This document shows positions 1 through 7,906 of a DNA stretch of 64,000 nucleotides, piece by piece; the stretch's first letter is position 1, and every line of letters begins with the position of its first letter. Source of the stretch: Bog-473 sp963779735 (GTDB taxonomy: Bacteria > Actinomycetota > Acidimicrobiia > Acidimicrobiales > RAAP-2); NCBI GenBank assembly GCA_963779735.1, contig CAVZZJ010000004.1:310001-374000 (forward strand). The letters are read 5' to 3'. Both the position numbers and the translations under genes were made by a program. The notes under the pieces are model-generated. The model ran no database searches. It was not told the origin of the DNA and saw only the letters and a program-made list of their open reading frames with translations.

Positions 1-270
1 GTACTGGGGTGAGTCACGCCATCGCGGCCGGGCTCCGAGCGCGGCGGGAGGCGCAATGCAGAGTTGCGACAACTCCTCGCGAGCGGGTCGAGCATCTCCA
101 AGCGTCCCCTCAGCCGCCGGCAGTGCCGCGTCCGGCCGAGCAGGACAACGTTCGCGGCCTCACCGGCGTGAATCTGGTGGATGATGAGGTGGCTCTGCGA
201 GGCCGAAAATGGCCTGGACTGGGGGAATGGGGACTCACGTGAGGGCGGCCGCACCGAGGAACGGGCCCTG
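1..270. other. left-edge region, no gene recognised
   Basis: No reading frame here has recognisable protein character. It is GC-rich upstream sequence of the sigma-factor gene that starts at 271 and probably holds its promoter, but no -35/-10 pair can be assigned with confidence. A short string (gcgggaggcgcaat, about 44-57) recurs near 2987, also in unassigned sequence. Confidence 0.4.
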
Positions 271-774
271 ATGCCCCCGCAGATCCCGGCCGGGTTCGAC
301 CTGGCGTTCGACGGCCTGTACCGCCTCGCCTACCGGGTGGCCTTCCGTATCCTGGGCGACCGGGGGGACGCCGAGGACGTGGCGCAGGAGGCCCTGGCGC
401 GCGCCTCTACCCGCTGGCCCCGCCTCGCAGACCGGCCCGAGGGCTGGGTCTCTCGCGTGGCATCGAATCTGGCCATCGATCGCTATCGCCGCCGCCGCCG
501 CCGACCGCCGCCGATGACCGGGCCCTTGGGCCTGGTGGATCCCCTCCTCGGAGAGCGGGCCGATCTGGTGGCCGCCCTGCGGCGGCTGCCCCGACGACAG
601 CGCGAAGCGGTAGTGCTGCGCTACCTCGCTGATCTGAGCGAGGCCCAGGTGGCGCTCGAAATGGGATGTTCGGTGGGTGCCGTCAAGAGCCACGGGTCGC
701 GCGGCCTGGCGTCGTTGCGCCGCCAGCTCTCGGGGTCGACGGGAGGCGAGGGGGACGATGTTTGGGCATCTTGA
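271..774 (+). CDS. ECF/SigE-family RNA polymerase sigma factor
   Basis: A 167-residue protein with the two-domain plan of a group 4 sigma factor. Residues about 10-77 form region 2 (AEDVAQEAL, then a basic NLAIDRYRRRRRR segment). Residues about 96-150 form region 4, with the helix-turn-helix SEAQVALEMGCSVGAVKSH. It would bind core RNA polymerase and direct it to a specific promoter class. The ATG at 271 is chosen because the upstream extension is low-quality sequence. The 3' end overlaps the next gene by 17 bases, so the two are probably translationally coupled. The regulon and the inducing signal are not visible. Confidence 0.9.
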   Translation: MPPQIPAGFDLAFDGLYRLAYRVAFRILGDRGDAEDVAQEALARASTRWPRLADRPEGWVSRVASNLAIDRYRRRRRRPPPMTGPLGLVDPLLGERADLVAALRRLPRRQREAVVLRYLADLSEAQVALEMGCSVGAVKSHGSRGLASLRRQLSGSTGGEGDDVWAS

Positions 775-2110
775 CGATCCGGCGGGGGTCGCCCCCGGCC
801 GGCGCGAGCTGGCCAGCGTCCTGCGGCGGGCGCACGGCATCCGGGTGCGACGGCGCCTGGGCGCGCTGGCCGCCGCCCTGATCGTCATCGCCGGTGCGGC
901 AGGGCTCCTCGTCCCGCGGCTGACGGCAGTCGGCTTCCCGTCGACGCAGACGGCCTACCAGTTCAACACGCTGACGGGGCCCCTGGCCGTGGGAACGCCC
1001 GTTCCGACGACCGCGCTGGTGAACGCCGTCTTCGACGACGCCCAGGTCGGATTCGCCCTGGCGGGACACCGCGGTCACGCGGTCCTGGCCGAGTCGACGG
1101 ACGGCGGCAGCACCTGGAGCGTGCAGAACGACGACCTGCCGCCCGGCTACGGGGAGGACACCGGGTACGCCGGCCAGTTGGAGTTCGTGGGTCCGAACGG
1201 GTATCTGTGGGGCGGGGCGCCGCAGTCGGACGGCGCCGTGCCCTTGTGGGTCACCGGAGACAGCGGCGTCACCTGGCACCGGGCGCCGATCGGACCCGTG
1301 GTCTACGACGTGAGCGCCATCGGCGACAACGTCTGGGCGCTGACCAGCTCGTGTGGCACGGCACCGGGCGGGGGTTCGACCGCCGGACCGTGTGCCCTGG
1401 TCCTCCAGCAGTCCCTCGACGGCGGCGCGACGTGGAGTGCCGTCGCCAGCGCGGGGGCCAGCGACGTCGCCTTTGGGCCCACCATCGCCCAGCACGTCGA
1501 GCTGGCCCGCATCACGCTCGACCGGGCCTACATTCTCACCGCCCGCTCGGGGCAACCCGGCACCGACATGGCGTTGGTGTACACGGCGGACGGCGGGCGG
1601 AGCTGGCAGCCACGGCCGGTACCGTGCACGCCCCCGTTCGCCCTCGGTGCCGAGGTGGCCGCCTCGGGCACCGACGATCTGTGGTTCCTCTGCGGGAGCC
1701 AGGCGTCGGCCGGCTCTCAGTCCAAGGCCCTCTATCGCTCGGGTGACGGAGGCTTCACCTGGTACCTGGCCGCCTCGGCCACCGGCCTCGGAACGCCGCC
1801 TCCTCCCGCAACGGAGCCCAACACCCTGCCGCTCGGCGGCTACATCGCCCCCTTTTCCATCGGCCACAAGAACCTGGCGGTGGCCAGTCCCACCACGGCA
1901 TGGCTCTACCCGACGAGGGCCACGCTGTTCGAGACTGTGACCGGCGGCCGCTCATGGGCCATGGTGCCCGGGCTCGACACGGCTGGGTTCGGCAGCGGAT
2001 CGCCCGGGAACGTGACCTTCATCAGCGCAACCCAGGGTTGGATCTGCGAGTACGGGGTCGGTCTGTGGCACACCGATGACGGAGTCCACTGGTACCCGCT
2101 GGGCGTCTGA
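758..2110 (+). CDS. membrane-anchored BNR/Asp-box beta-propeller protein
   Basis: A 450-residue protein with a short basic cytoplasmic N-terminus, one membrane helix at about residues 31-52, and a large extracytoplasmic part. That part repeats Asp-box motifs (STDGGSTWS, SLDGGATWS, TADGGRSWQ, SGDGGFTWY, VTGGRSW), as in sialidase-like and Ycf48-like propellers. The start ATG at 758 lies inside the sigma-factor gene, so the pair is co-translated. By analogy with sigma/anti-sigma operons, the cytoplasmic N-terminus could bind the sigma factor while the propeller senses something outside; this is inference. No zinc-finger anti-sigma motif is present. Enzymatic sialidase activity is not implied. 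Confidence 0.75.
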   Translation: MFGHLDDPAGVAPGRRELASVLRRAHGIRVRRRLGALAAALIVIAGAAGLLVPRLTAVGFPSTQTAYQFNTLTGPLAVGTPVPTTALVNAVFDDAQVGFALAGHRGHAVLAESTDGGSTWSVQNDDLPPGYGEDTGYAGQLEFVGPNGYLWGGAPQSDGAVPLWVTGDSGVTWHRAPIGPVVYDVSAIGDNVWALTSSCGTAPGGGSTAGPCALVLQQSLDGGATWSAVASAGASDVAFGPTIAQHVELARITLDRAYILTARSGQPGTDMALVYTADGGRSWQPRPVPCTPPFALGAEVAASGTDDLWFLCGSQASAGSQSKALYRSGDGGFTWYLAASATGLGTPPPPATEPNTLPLGGYIAPFSIGHKNLAVASPTTAWLYPTRATLFETVTGGRSWAMVPGLDTAGFGSGSPGNVTFISATQGWICEYGVGLWHTDDGVHWYPLGV

Positions 2111-2135
2111 GGGGCCAAGGGGTCCGATCGTGACA

Positions 2136-2195
2136 CCGCCCCGACCGCCCCGACCGCCCCGACCGCCCCGACCGCCCCGACCGCCCCGACCGCCC
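2136..2195. repeat. 9-bp tandem repeat (ccgccccga), six copies plus a partial
   Basis: Six perfect copies of ccgccccga run from 2136 to 2189, followed by ccgccc. They lie between the convergent BNR-protein gene and tag, 14 bases before the tag stop. On the minus strand this is a tcggggcgg minisatellite just downstream of tag. Slippage would make its copy number variable. Confidence 0.95.
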
Positions 2196-2209
2196 GAGGC
2201 GGCGCTTGT

Positions 2210-2836
2210 TCAGAGCGGCTCGTCTGCGGTGAGCTCGGCGTGGCGAAAGCAGCTGACCAGATGGTCGTTGACCAGTCCCGCCGCCTGCAGGTGGGAGTAG
2301 CAGACGGTGGGCCCGACGAAACGGAAGCCACGGGCCCGCAGGTCGACGCTGAGCGTCTCGGAGATGGGGCTGATGGCGGGGATCTGCTCCATGCGGCGCC
2401 ACCGGTTCACCTTCGGGCACCCGCCCACGAACTCCCACAGGTAGGCGTCGAACGATCCGAGCTCGTCCTGCACGGCGAGGAAGGCGCGGGCGTTGCCGAC
2501 CGTGGCCTCCACCTTGGCCCGGTTGCGGATGATGCCGGGGTCCAGCAGGATCTTGTCGATCCGCTTCGGCGTGAAGCGGGCCACCTTCTCCACGTCGAAG
2601 CCGGCGAAGAGCCGCCGGTACCCCTCCCGCTTCTTGAGGACGGTGAGCCAGCTCAGTCCCGCCTGGGCCCCTTCGAGAACGAGGAACTCGAAGTGGGTGC
2701 GGTCGTCGTGCACCGGCACCCCCCACTCGGTGTCGTGGTACGGGACGTTCCACGGGCCCTGCGCCCACTGGCAGCGGGTCCGGTCGTCGGGGACGAACGC
2801 GTCGGCGGAGGCGAGGGTGGAGGGGGACGGCGTCAC
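2210..2836 (-). CDS. tag: DNA-3-methyladenine glycosylase I
   Basis: A 208-residue base-excision repair enzyme that removes 3-methyladenine from alkylated DNA. The Tag zinc-snap ligands are all present with family spacing: C22 (RCQWA), H34 (YHDTEWG), H192 and C196 (NDHLVSC). The family core (FEFLVLEGAQAGLSW, then ILLDPGIIRNRAKV) is intact. E. coli Tag has equivalent residues at C4, H17, H175 and C179, so this protein carries about 17 extra N-terminal residues; the true start may lie slightly downstream. It is a single gene, convergent with the BNR-protein gene, with a 9-bp minisatellite between the two stops. Confidence 0.95.
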   Translation of the reverse strand: MTPSPSTLASADAFVPDDRTRCQWAQGPWNVPYHDTEWGVPVHDDRTHFEFLVLEGAQAGLSWLTVLKKREGYRRLFAGFDVEKVARFTPKRIDKILLDPGIIRNRAKVEATVGNARAFLAVQDELGSFDAYLWEFVGGCPKVNRWRRMEQIPAISPISETLSVDLRARGFRFVGPTVCYSHLQAAGLVNDHLVSCFRHAELTADEPL

Positions 2837-3404
2837 GCACGCGACCTTACGCTCGGGGCGTCACGGGGTGCCACGCGGGCCACGGGCGTGGGGAAGACCT
2901 GGGGATTGCCCGGCATCGCTTGGGGATGACCCAAAGAAAGGTGGGGAGAACGGGGGGATTTCGCGCTACGGCATTGACCTTGCGAGGCGGGAGGCGCAAT
3001 CTGTCAGCAGTTCGGAGACGAAAGCCCGCCGAACCCTTACGGACCGCCGCAAGGTGGGGCGTAGGGATGCCGGAAGGAAAGCCGCAGGGTGGACCGGAAG
3101 GTGGCCGAGAGAGGGTCGCAAGGCCGGATCGAGGGTCGGCACTGAGTTCCGTAGGGAGCTCGCGGCCGGAGCGGGTGGCAGTTTTCGGCAACAGATGGTC
3201 CGTGTTACGGAACGGTGACTTCCCTGGAGCCACCGAACCAGGCCCGGGCTGGGATTGTCCGACACGATCCCAACCCAGAGCCGGCGGCCCGTCTCAGACG
3301 TAGCCCCGAGGAGCACGGGAGGCTTCGGCCGAACGGTTACTCGGGGTTGCGTCGCGTCCGGATCCTGTTTCCCGACCCGCCCGGACGGTGGTCCGGCCCA
3401 GCGC
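2837..3404. other. 568-bp region without a recognisable gene
   Basis: GC-rich sequence between tag (diverging leftward) and the end of the nucleotidyltransferase gene. Frames on both strands give arginine/proline/glycine-rich translations without protein character. I looked for RNase P RNA, tmRNA and T-box signatures and found none convincing. The part from 2940 to 3230 contains several gc-rich inverted segments and could hold an untranslated RNA or the tag promoter. Confidence 0.4.
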
Positions 3405-4274
3405 TCACTCGACCCCGGCCGGACCCCACAGGGCGGCGGGCCGCACCCCCTGGCCCACCTCCCGCGCCAACTCGGCCTGCACCAGGGCGAGATCGTCGGG
3501 ATGCGTGACGCCGATGCAGCGCCCCGTCCCGGGCAGCACGGTGAAGGTGGTCGAGGCGAGCGATTCGGCCACCACTTCGGGCAGGAGGACCTCGGACTCC
3601 TCGGACGCATCGGTGGCGGCCGCCATGGCCGCCTGAAGCTTCTGGTGGAACTTCGGGGTGAACCCCCACAGGTTCATCGACACCCTCTCGTCGGGTGAGA
3701 GGGCAGAGGGCTCCCGCCCGTCGGCGGAGGTGAACCCCCCGTCGGGCAGAGCGGTCACGAGGCGCCGTTCGACCACCCCCAGGAGGTGGCCGTCCGGGCC
3801 CACCCGGCAGACGCCGCGGGTGACCGGGGCGTGGCCGATCACGGCGTCGGCGAGGCGGAAGCCGACCAGGGCGTTGGTGGGGTCGGGTCCCCGCAGGTGG
3901 CCGGCGAGCAGCGCGGCGGCGGGCCGCCCGTAGACGTCGTCGGCGTTCCCCACCCCATAGGGGGCGCTGCCCACGTGCTCGGAGGCGCACAGCACCGCGT
4001 GGACGGTGCCAAGGGGTGCCTCTTGTAGGGCGAACCGGACGTCTACGTGCGAGGGCCAGGTGTGCTCCACGTGGTAGCGGATGGCCGGACCCGTCGCCGG
4101 GCCGAGCACGAGCACGATGGGTCCGAAGCCGCCGGCCAGGGCGTCGCTGGCAACCAGGTCGATGACCGCCTCACCCCGTGGGCCCACCGGCGCCAACGGC
4201 TTGCACCCTCCGTAGCGGCGGGCCCGCCCCGCAGCCAGGATGACGAGAGGCGGCTTGGTCGGCGGCGCGCTCAC
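3405..4274 (-). CDS. MobA/GlmU-like sugar- or molybdenum-cofactor-type nucleotidyltransferase
   Basis: A 289-residue protein with an NTP_transferase N-terminus: LVILAAGRARRYGGCKPL at about residues 9-26 matches the LAAGxGxRxG...KPL phosphate-binding loop. Later acidic segments include VGNADDVYG. Substrate specificity cannot be read; sugar-1-phosphate or cofactor nucleotidylation are both possible. The GTG start at 4274 shares the tetranucleotide GTGA with the stop of the upstream KAS III gene, which indicates strict translational coupling. It is the last gene of the minus-strand operon 7372-3405. Why a nucleotidyltransferase accompanies lipid-condensing enzymes is unclear. Confidence 0.75.
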   Translation of the reverse strand: MSAPPTKPPLVILAAGRARRYGGCKPLAPVGPRGEAVIDLVASDALAGGFGPIVLVLGPATGPAIRYHVEHTWPSHVDVRFALQEAPLGTVHAVLCASEHVGSAPYGVGNADDVYGRPAAALLAGHLRGPDPTNALVGFRLADAVIGHAPVTRGVCRVGPDGHLLGVVERRLVTALPDGGFTSADGREPSALSPDERVSMNLWGFTPKFHQKLQAAMAAATDASEESEVLLPEVVAESLASTTFTVLPGTGRCIGVTHPDDLALVQAELAREVGQGVRPAALWGPAGVE

Positions 4275-5197
4275 GCTCCCCAGCGCAGGACGGCGCTGGC
4301 CCAGGTCATCCCGCCGCCGAAGCCGGTCAGGAGGAGGTGGTCGCCGTCGTGCACGCGGTCGTTGGTGATGGCGTCGTGAAGGGCCAGGGGGATGGAGGCC
4401 GACGAGGTGTTGCCGTAGCGGTCGATGACCACCACGGTCCGCTCCTCGGGGATGCCGAGCCGCTGGCAGGCCGCCACAATGATGCGAAGGTTGGCTTGGT
4501 GGGGCACGAGGAGCGAGACGTCGTCGGGCCCGATCCCGGCATCGGCCATGGCCCGCTCGGCCGACTCGACCACCACTCGGACGGCCTTGCGGAACACCTC
4601 CTTGCCGTCCATGAAGAGTGTTCCGCCGTGCTCGCAGTAGAGGAGGTGGCGCAACGACCCCTCCGAGTTGAGGTTCCAACTCAACAGCTGACCGGGCCCC
4701 TCAATCGGCTCAATCAGCACGGCGCCCGCGCCGTCGCCCACGATGATGGCGATCGAACGGTCGTCCATGTCGGTGAACTTCGAGAGGGTCTCCGCGCCGA
4801 TGAGCAGGATGGGGCCGGAACCGGTGGCGATCAGCCCGGCGCCGATCACCAGGCCGTAGACGAAGCCCGAGCAGGCGGCGTTTATGTCGAAGGCACCGCC
4901 CGTGGTGCCGAGGGCGTTCTGCACGGTGGGCGCGGTACCTGGGATGATGCCGTCGGGCGTGGTGGTCGCCAGTATGAGATGGTCCACCTGGGACCCCGTC
5001 CGACCGGCACAGTGCAGCGCCTCCTGACCGGCCTCAATGGCCAGGCCCGATGTCGTGCCCCCGATGTGGCGCTCACGAATGCCGGTGCGTTCGACGATCC
5101 ACGCGTCGCTCGTGTCCAGGCTGGCGGCCATGTCGTCGTTGGTCACGATCTTGTCGGGGAGCGCGATGCCCCAGCCCGTGATGCGGATGCCGGTCAC
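4271..5197 (-). CDS. 3-oxoacyl-ACP synthase III (KAS III) family protein
   Basis: A 308-residue FabH-type condensing enzyme. The Cys-His-Asn triad is C109 (AACSGF), H233 (VPHQANLR) and N263 (YGNTSSASIP), with the usual C-terminal glycine loop GFGGGMTWAS. Such enzymes condense an acyl-CoA with malonyl-ACP, or act as head-to-head or ester-forming variants. Its coupling to a thiolase-like protein suggests a dedicated lipid or secondary-metabolite role rather than housekeeping FabH. The start overlaps the upstream thiolase stop by 4 bases, and its own stop overlaps the downstream start by 4 bases. Confidence 0.9.
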   Translation of the reverse strand: MTGIRITGWGIALPDKIVTNDDMAASLDTSDAWIVERTGIRERHIGGTTSGLAIEAGQEALHCAGRTGSQVDHLILATTTPDGIIPGTAPTVQNALGTTGGAFDINAACSGFVYGLVIGAGLIATGSGPILLIGAETLSKFTDMDDRSIAIIVGDGAGAVLIEPIEGPGQLLSWNLNSEGSLRHLLYCEHGGTLFMDGKEVFRKAVRVVVESAERAMADAGIGPDDVSLLVPHQANLRIIVAACQRLGIPEERTVVVIDRYGNTSSASIPLALHDAITNDRVHDGDHLLLTGFGGGMTWASAVLRWGA

Positions 5198-6387
5198 GAG
5201 GACCCGGCGCGGACTGCGTGGATGCCGACGAATCCGGCGTCGCCCTCAATGATGCCGCCGGTGTTCACGGCCAGGCCGAGCCGGATGCCGCGGATCTGGC
5301 GGGCGCCGGCGCGATGGCGGAGTTGGGTGGCCAGCTCGACAACCTGCGCCAGCCCGGTGGCCCCCAGCGGGTGACCGCGTCCCACCAGGCCACCACTGGA
5401 GTTGACGACGAGTCCGGGAGTGTCGATCCCGGTGTGCCCCGCCTCGGTGGCCGGGCCGGCGTCGCCCAGCCCGAAGAACCCCAGGGACTCGAGGGCGTAG
5501 AGCTCCTCGGGCGCCGTGGCATCGTGCAGTTCGACCAGGTCGAACTCGTCCGGCCCAATGCCCCAGGCCTCCCACGCGGCGTCGGCGGCTTGCGCCAGTC
5601 GGTCGTGGTAGTCGAGCAGTCCATTTCCGGAGCGGGCCACCGAACCGATGATACGGGGGGCGGAGGCCGGGGCAGAAATCGCCGATCCGGCCACCACGAT
5701 GGCGGCGGCCCCGTCGGTGAACGAGCTGCACATGAGTCGGGTGAGCACGCCGGCTACCTGCGGAGCGGACAGCACCTCCTCAATGCTGGCCGTGCGCTGG
5801 CACTGGGCCAGCGGGTTGCGCGACGCGTGGTCGAAGGCCTTGACCGCTGCAGCGGCCATCTGCCGGGCCGTCACCCCCCGATCGTCCATGATGCGTTGCG
5901 CCCAGCCGTTGTTGAGCCCCATCAGAATGCTGCCCGCCGGATTCTCGTCGGCGTGACGCAGGTCGTGCAGGTCATGGCGGTAGTCCGCTGGCAGCCCGTC
6001 CTCAATGCCGGCCATCGTCTCGGCCCGGTTCCCCGTCCACATCTTCTCGACACCCAAGGCCAGCACCGCTCGGTCCGACGCAGCCGCCACCCTGGTGGCC
6101 ACGTGCAGGGCCGAGCTCCCCCCGGCACAGGAGTTGTCCACGTTGATGACGGCGACGTCGTTCAACCCGGCCTTGCGCAGCCAGGACTGTCCCCGCACGC
6201 AGGCCTGGTCGTTCAACCGCCCGGCGGTGGCGTTGGCGAAGATCACCAACCCGAGCTGGTCGGGGGCGATCCCGGCATCCGCCAGCGCCTCGTGGGTGGC
6301 CTGATAGGCCATCGCCTCGGGCGAGAGGTCACGCCGGCTCATGTCGGTCATACCGGTGCCCAAGATGGCGACCTCGGGCAGCGTCAT
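5194..6387 (-). CDS. thiolase-like / lipid-transfer (SCP-x type) protein
   Basis: A 397-residue thiolase-fold protein. The nucleophilic cysteine is C87 (NVDNSCAGGSS), and the active-site histidine lies in GRGHPLGATG near residue 343. The canonical C-terminal thiolase Cys motif is replaced by LAVNTGGIIEG, as in non-degradative thiolase-like and SCP-x proteins, so simple acetyl-CoA acyltransferase activity should not be assumed. The ATG at 6387 fits the family start (LPEVAILGTGMT) and sits 10 bases after the stop of the LLM oxidoreductase gene. It is followed with a 4-base overlap by KAS III. Confidence 0.88.
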   Translation of the reverse strand: MTLPEVAILGTGMTDMSRRDLSPEAMAYQATHEALADAGIAPDQLGLVIFANATAGRLNDQACVRGQSWLRKAGLNDVAVINVDNSCAGGSSALHVATRVAAASDRAVLALGVEKMWTGNRAETMAGIEDGLPADYRHDLHDLRHADENPAGSILMGLNNGWAQRIMDDRGVTARQMAAAAVKAFDHASRNPLAQCQRTASIEEVLSAPQVAGVLTRLMCSSFTDGAAAIVVAGSAISAPASAPRIIGSVARSGNGLLDYHDRLAQAADAAWEAWGIGPDEFDLVELHDATAPEELYALESLGFFGLGDAGPATEAGHTGIDTPGLVVNSSGGLVGRGHPLGATGLAQVVELATQLRHRAGARQIRGIRLGLAVNTGGIIEGDAGFVGIHAVRAGSS

Positions 6388-6397
6388 GAGGCGAGGC

Positions 6398-7372
6398 TCA
6401 TCCGCCCACACCGGCGGGGACCGCCTCGGTGCGGGCCACGAAGGCGGATCGCAGCAGGGCGAACTGGCCCACGGCACCGGTGCCGGCGATCATGACGACG
6501 ATGTGTCGGGCGCCGGCATCGACGTAGCGACGCAGCGCATCGGCACACGTCTCGGGCTCGCCGGCCACGAGGTGGCGCTCGAAGGCCTTGGCGGGCACGC
6601 CGTAGAGCTCGGACAGCCACCGCGCTCCCTCTGCGGGCGCGTCCTCGTCGGGACCGACCCGGGCGAATACCACCACCGCCGGCTCCACCGAGTCGGGGTC
6701 ACGTCCGGCCTCCTCGCTCGTGCACCGCAGAGCGCCCAGGGCGGGTCCGTAGTCGTCGGGAACGATGAAGAGAGGGGCCCAGCCGTCGCCGACCATGGCC
6801 GCCCGCCGCCGCGCCGCCGGACTCGCCCCCCCGATCCACAGTGGCACCCGGGTCGACGTCGGCTCCTGGCGGTAGCGGACCCCGTCATCGCTGCCCGTGG
6901 ACCAGGCCTCGAACAGGGCGGCGATCCCCTCGTCCATCAGGCGGCCCCGCTGGTGGAAGTCGATCCCGGCACGGGCGTACTCGCCCGAGTGGCTTCCCAC
7001 GCCCACGCCGAGGATGAAGCGTCCGCCGGAGAGATTCTGCAGCGACGTGACCTGCTTGGCCACCGCGGCCGGGTGGCGCAGCGGCAGCTGGAGTATGCAG
7101 CTCCCCAGCGTCGGACGCCGGGTCGCCGCTGCCGCGATGGTCAGCGTGGTGAGGCACTCGTTGATCGGGTGGGGCCAGTACAGGTGGTCCACGGCCCACA
7201 AGGAGTCCGCTCCGGTCGCCTCGGCCCGCTGGCAGAGCTCGAAAACGGCCCTCGCGCTGCCCGTGTTACTACCTGAGGTACTACCATCTTGATCAGGGAG
7301 TTCATCCTGCAAGGTGGCAGGCAGGATAAGTCCGAACCTAGGTTGCCGCGCTCCGTTTCCTACCGGCGTCAC
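6398..7372 (-). CDS. LLM-class (F420/flavin-dependent) oxidoreductase
   Basis: A 324-residue luciferase-like monooxygenase-fold protein. The typical N-terminal strand (FGLILPAT), LWAVDHLYW near residue 60, LSGGRFILGVGVG near 115-127 and VPLWIGGASP near 176 are present. Actinobacterial members usually bind F420 or FMN and oxidise small organic substrates. It is the first gene of the minus-strand operon that continues with the thiolase-like protein, KAS III and nucleotidyltransferase. The substrate is unknown, though the context suggests lipid or polyketide metabolism. Confidence 0.88.
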   Translation of the reverse strand: MTPVGNGARQPRFGLILPATLQDELPDQDGSTSGSNTGSARAVFELCQRAEATGADSLWAVDHLYWPHPINECLTTLTIAAAATRRPTLGSCILQLPLRHPAAVAKQVTSLQNLSGGRFILGVGVGSHSGEYARAGIDFHQRGRLMDEGIAALFEAWSTGSDDGVRYRQEPTSTRVPLWIGGASPAARRRAAMVGDGWAPLFIVPDDYGPALGALRCTSEEAGRDPDSVEPAVVVFARVGPDEDAPAEGARWLSELYGVPAKAFERHLVAGEPETCADALRRYVDAGARHIVVMIAGTGAVGQFALLRSAFVARTEAVPAGVGG

Positions 7373-7408
7373 ACCGCCATGTTACGCCGGGAAGGGTACG
7401 GTGCCCAC

Positions 7409-7870
7409 TCATTCACGAGGAGGGCGGGCAGGCTCCTCTGCGACGGCCGGCGGAGACAGGACGGCCAGGGTGCAGCGCGCCGCACAAACGGCCCGCCCCT
7501 CGTCGTCGCTCACGGCGATGGACCAGACCTGCACGGTACGGCCCACCCGCAGCGGGGTGGCGGTCGCGGTGAGGTTCCCGTCCTGGACCGAGCGGAGGTG
7601 GCTGGCGTTGAGCTCAATGCCCACCACCCGTCGGCCTGGTCCGGCGGCCAAGGCGCCTCCGAAGCTGGCGGCCGACTCGGCCAGGAGGGCAGACACCCCC
7701 CCGTGGAGGATGCCGTGGGGCTGGTGCACCTTCCATGTCACCGGCAGGGAGAGCACCACCCGCTCCGGGCCGGCCTCGACCACCTCCACGTCGAGCAGCT
7801 CGTGGATGTCGTGCCGGCCCGTCGGGAAGAGTCGGAGGTCGTCGGGCTCCGGCGGGGAAGGCGTAGGCAC
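7409..7870 (-). CDS. PaaI-type hotdog-fold acyl-CoA thioesterase
   Basis: A 153-residue hotdog thioesterase. The active-site helix HGGVSALLAESAAS at about residues 56-69 carries the PaaI-family HGG motif and downstream glutamate, preceded by the PHGIL strand. It would hydrolyse aryl- or acyl-CoA thioesters to free CoA. It lies 36 bases upstream of the LLM oxidoreductase start on the same strand, so it may be the true first gene of the lipid operon. The start lies back to back with threonine aldolase, leaving only 36 bases for two divergent promoters. Confidence 0.9.
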   Translation of the reverse strand: MPTPSPPEPDDLRLFPTGRHDIHELLDVEVVEAGPERVVLSLPVTWKVHQPHGILHGGVSALLAESAASFGGALAAGPGRRVVGIELNASHLRSVQDGNLTATATPLRVGRTVQVWSIAVSDDEGRAVCAARCTLAVLSPPAVAEEPARPPRE

Positions 7871-7906
7871 GGCCGGATGTTACCGGCGCGTTGTTAGGGT
7901 GGCCGC

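Noticed and set aside
683..1867. Long minus-strand frame opposite the BNR protein
   Set aside because: Arg/Gly-rich shadow frame typical of high-GC DNA; the plus-strand frame has domains.
2940..3230. T-box, RNase P RNA or tmRNA in the unassigned region
   Set aside because: An agggtggacc string recalls a T-box, but the rest of the T-box does not follow and no tRNA-synthetase gene is downstream. The RNase P and tmRNA hallmark sequences are missing.
5194..6387. Degradative acetyl-CoA acyltransferase
   Set aside because: The C-terminal catalytic Cys motif of degradative thiolases is replaced by NTGG, so only a thiolase-like call is supported.
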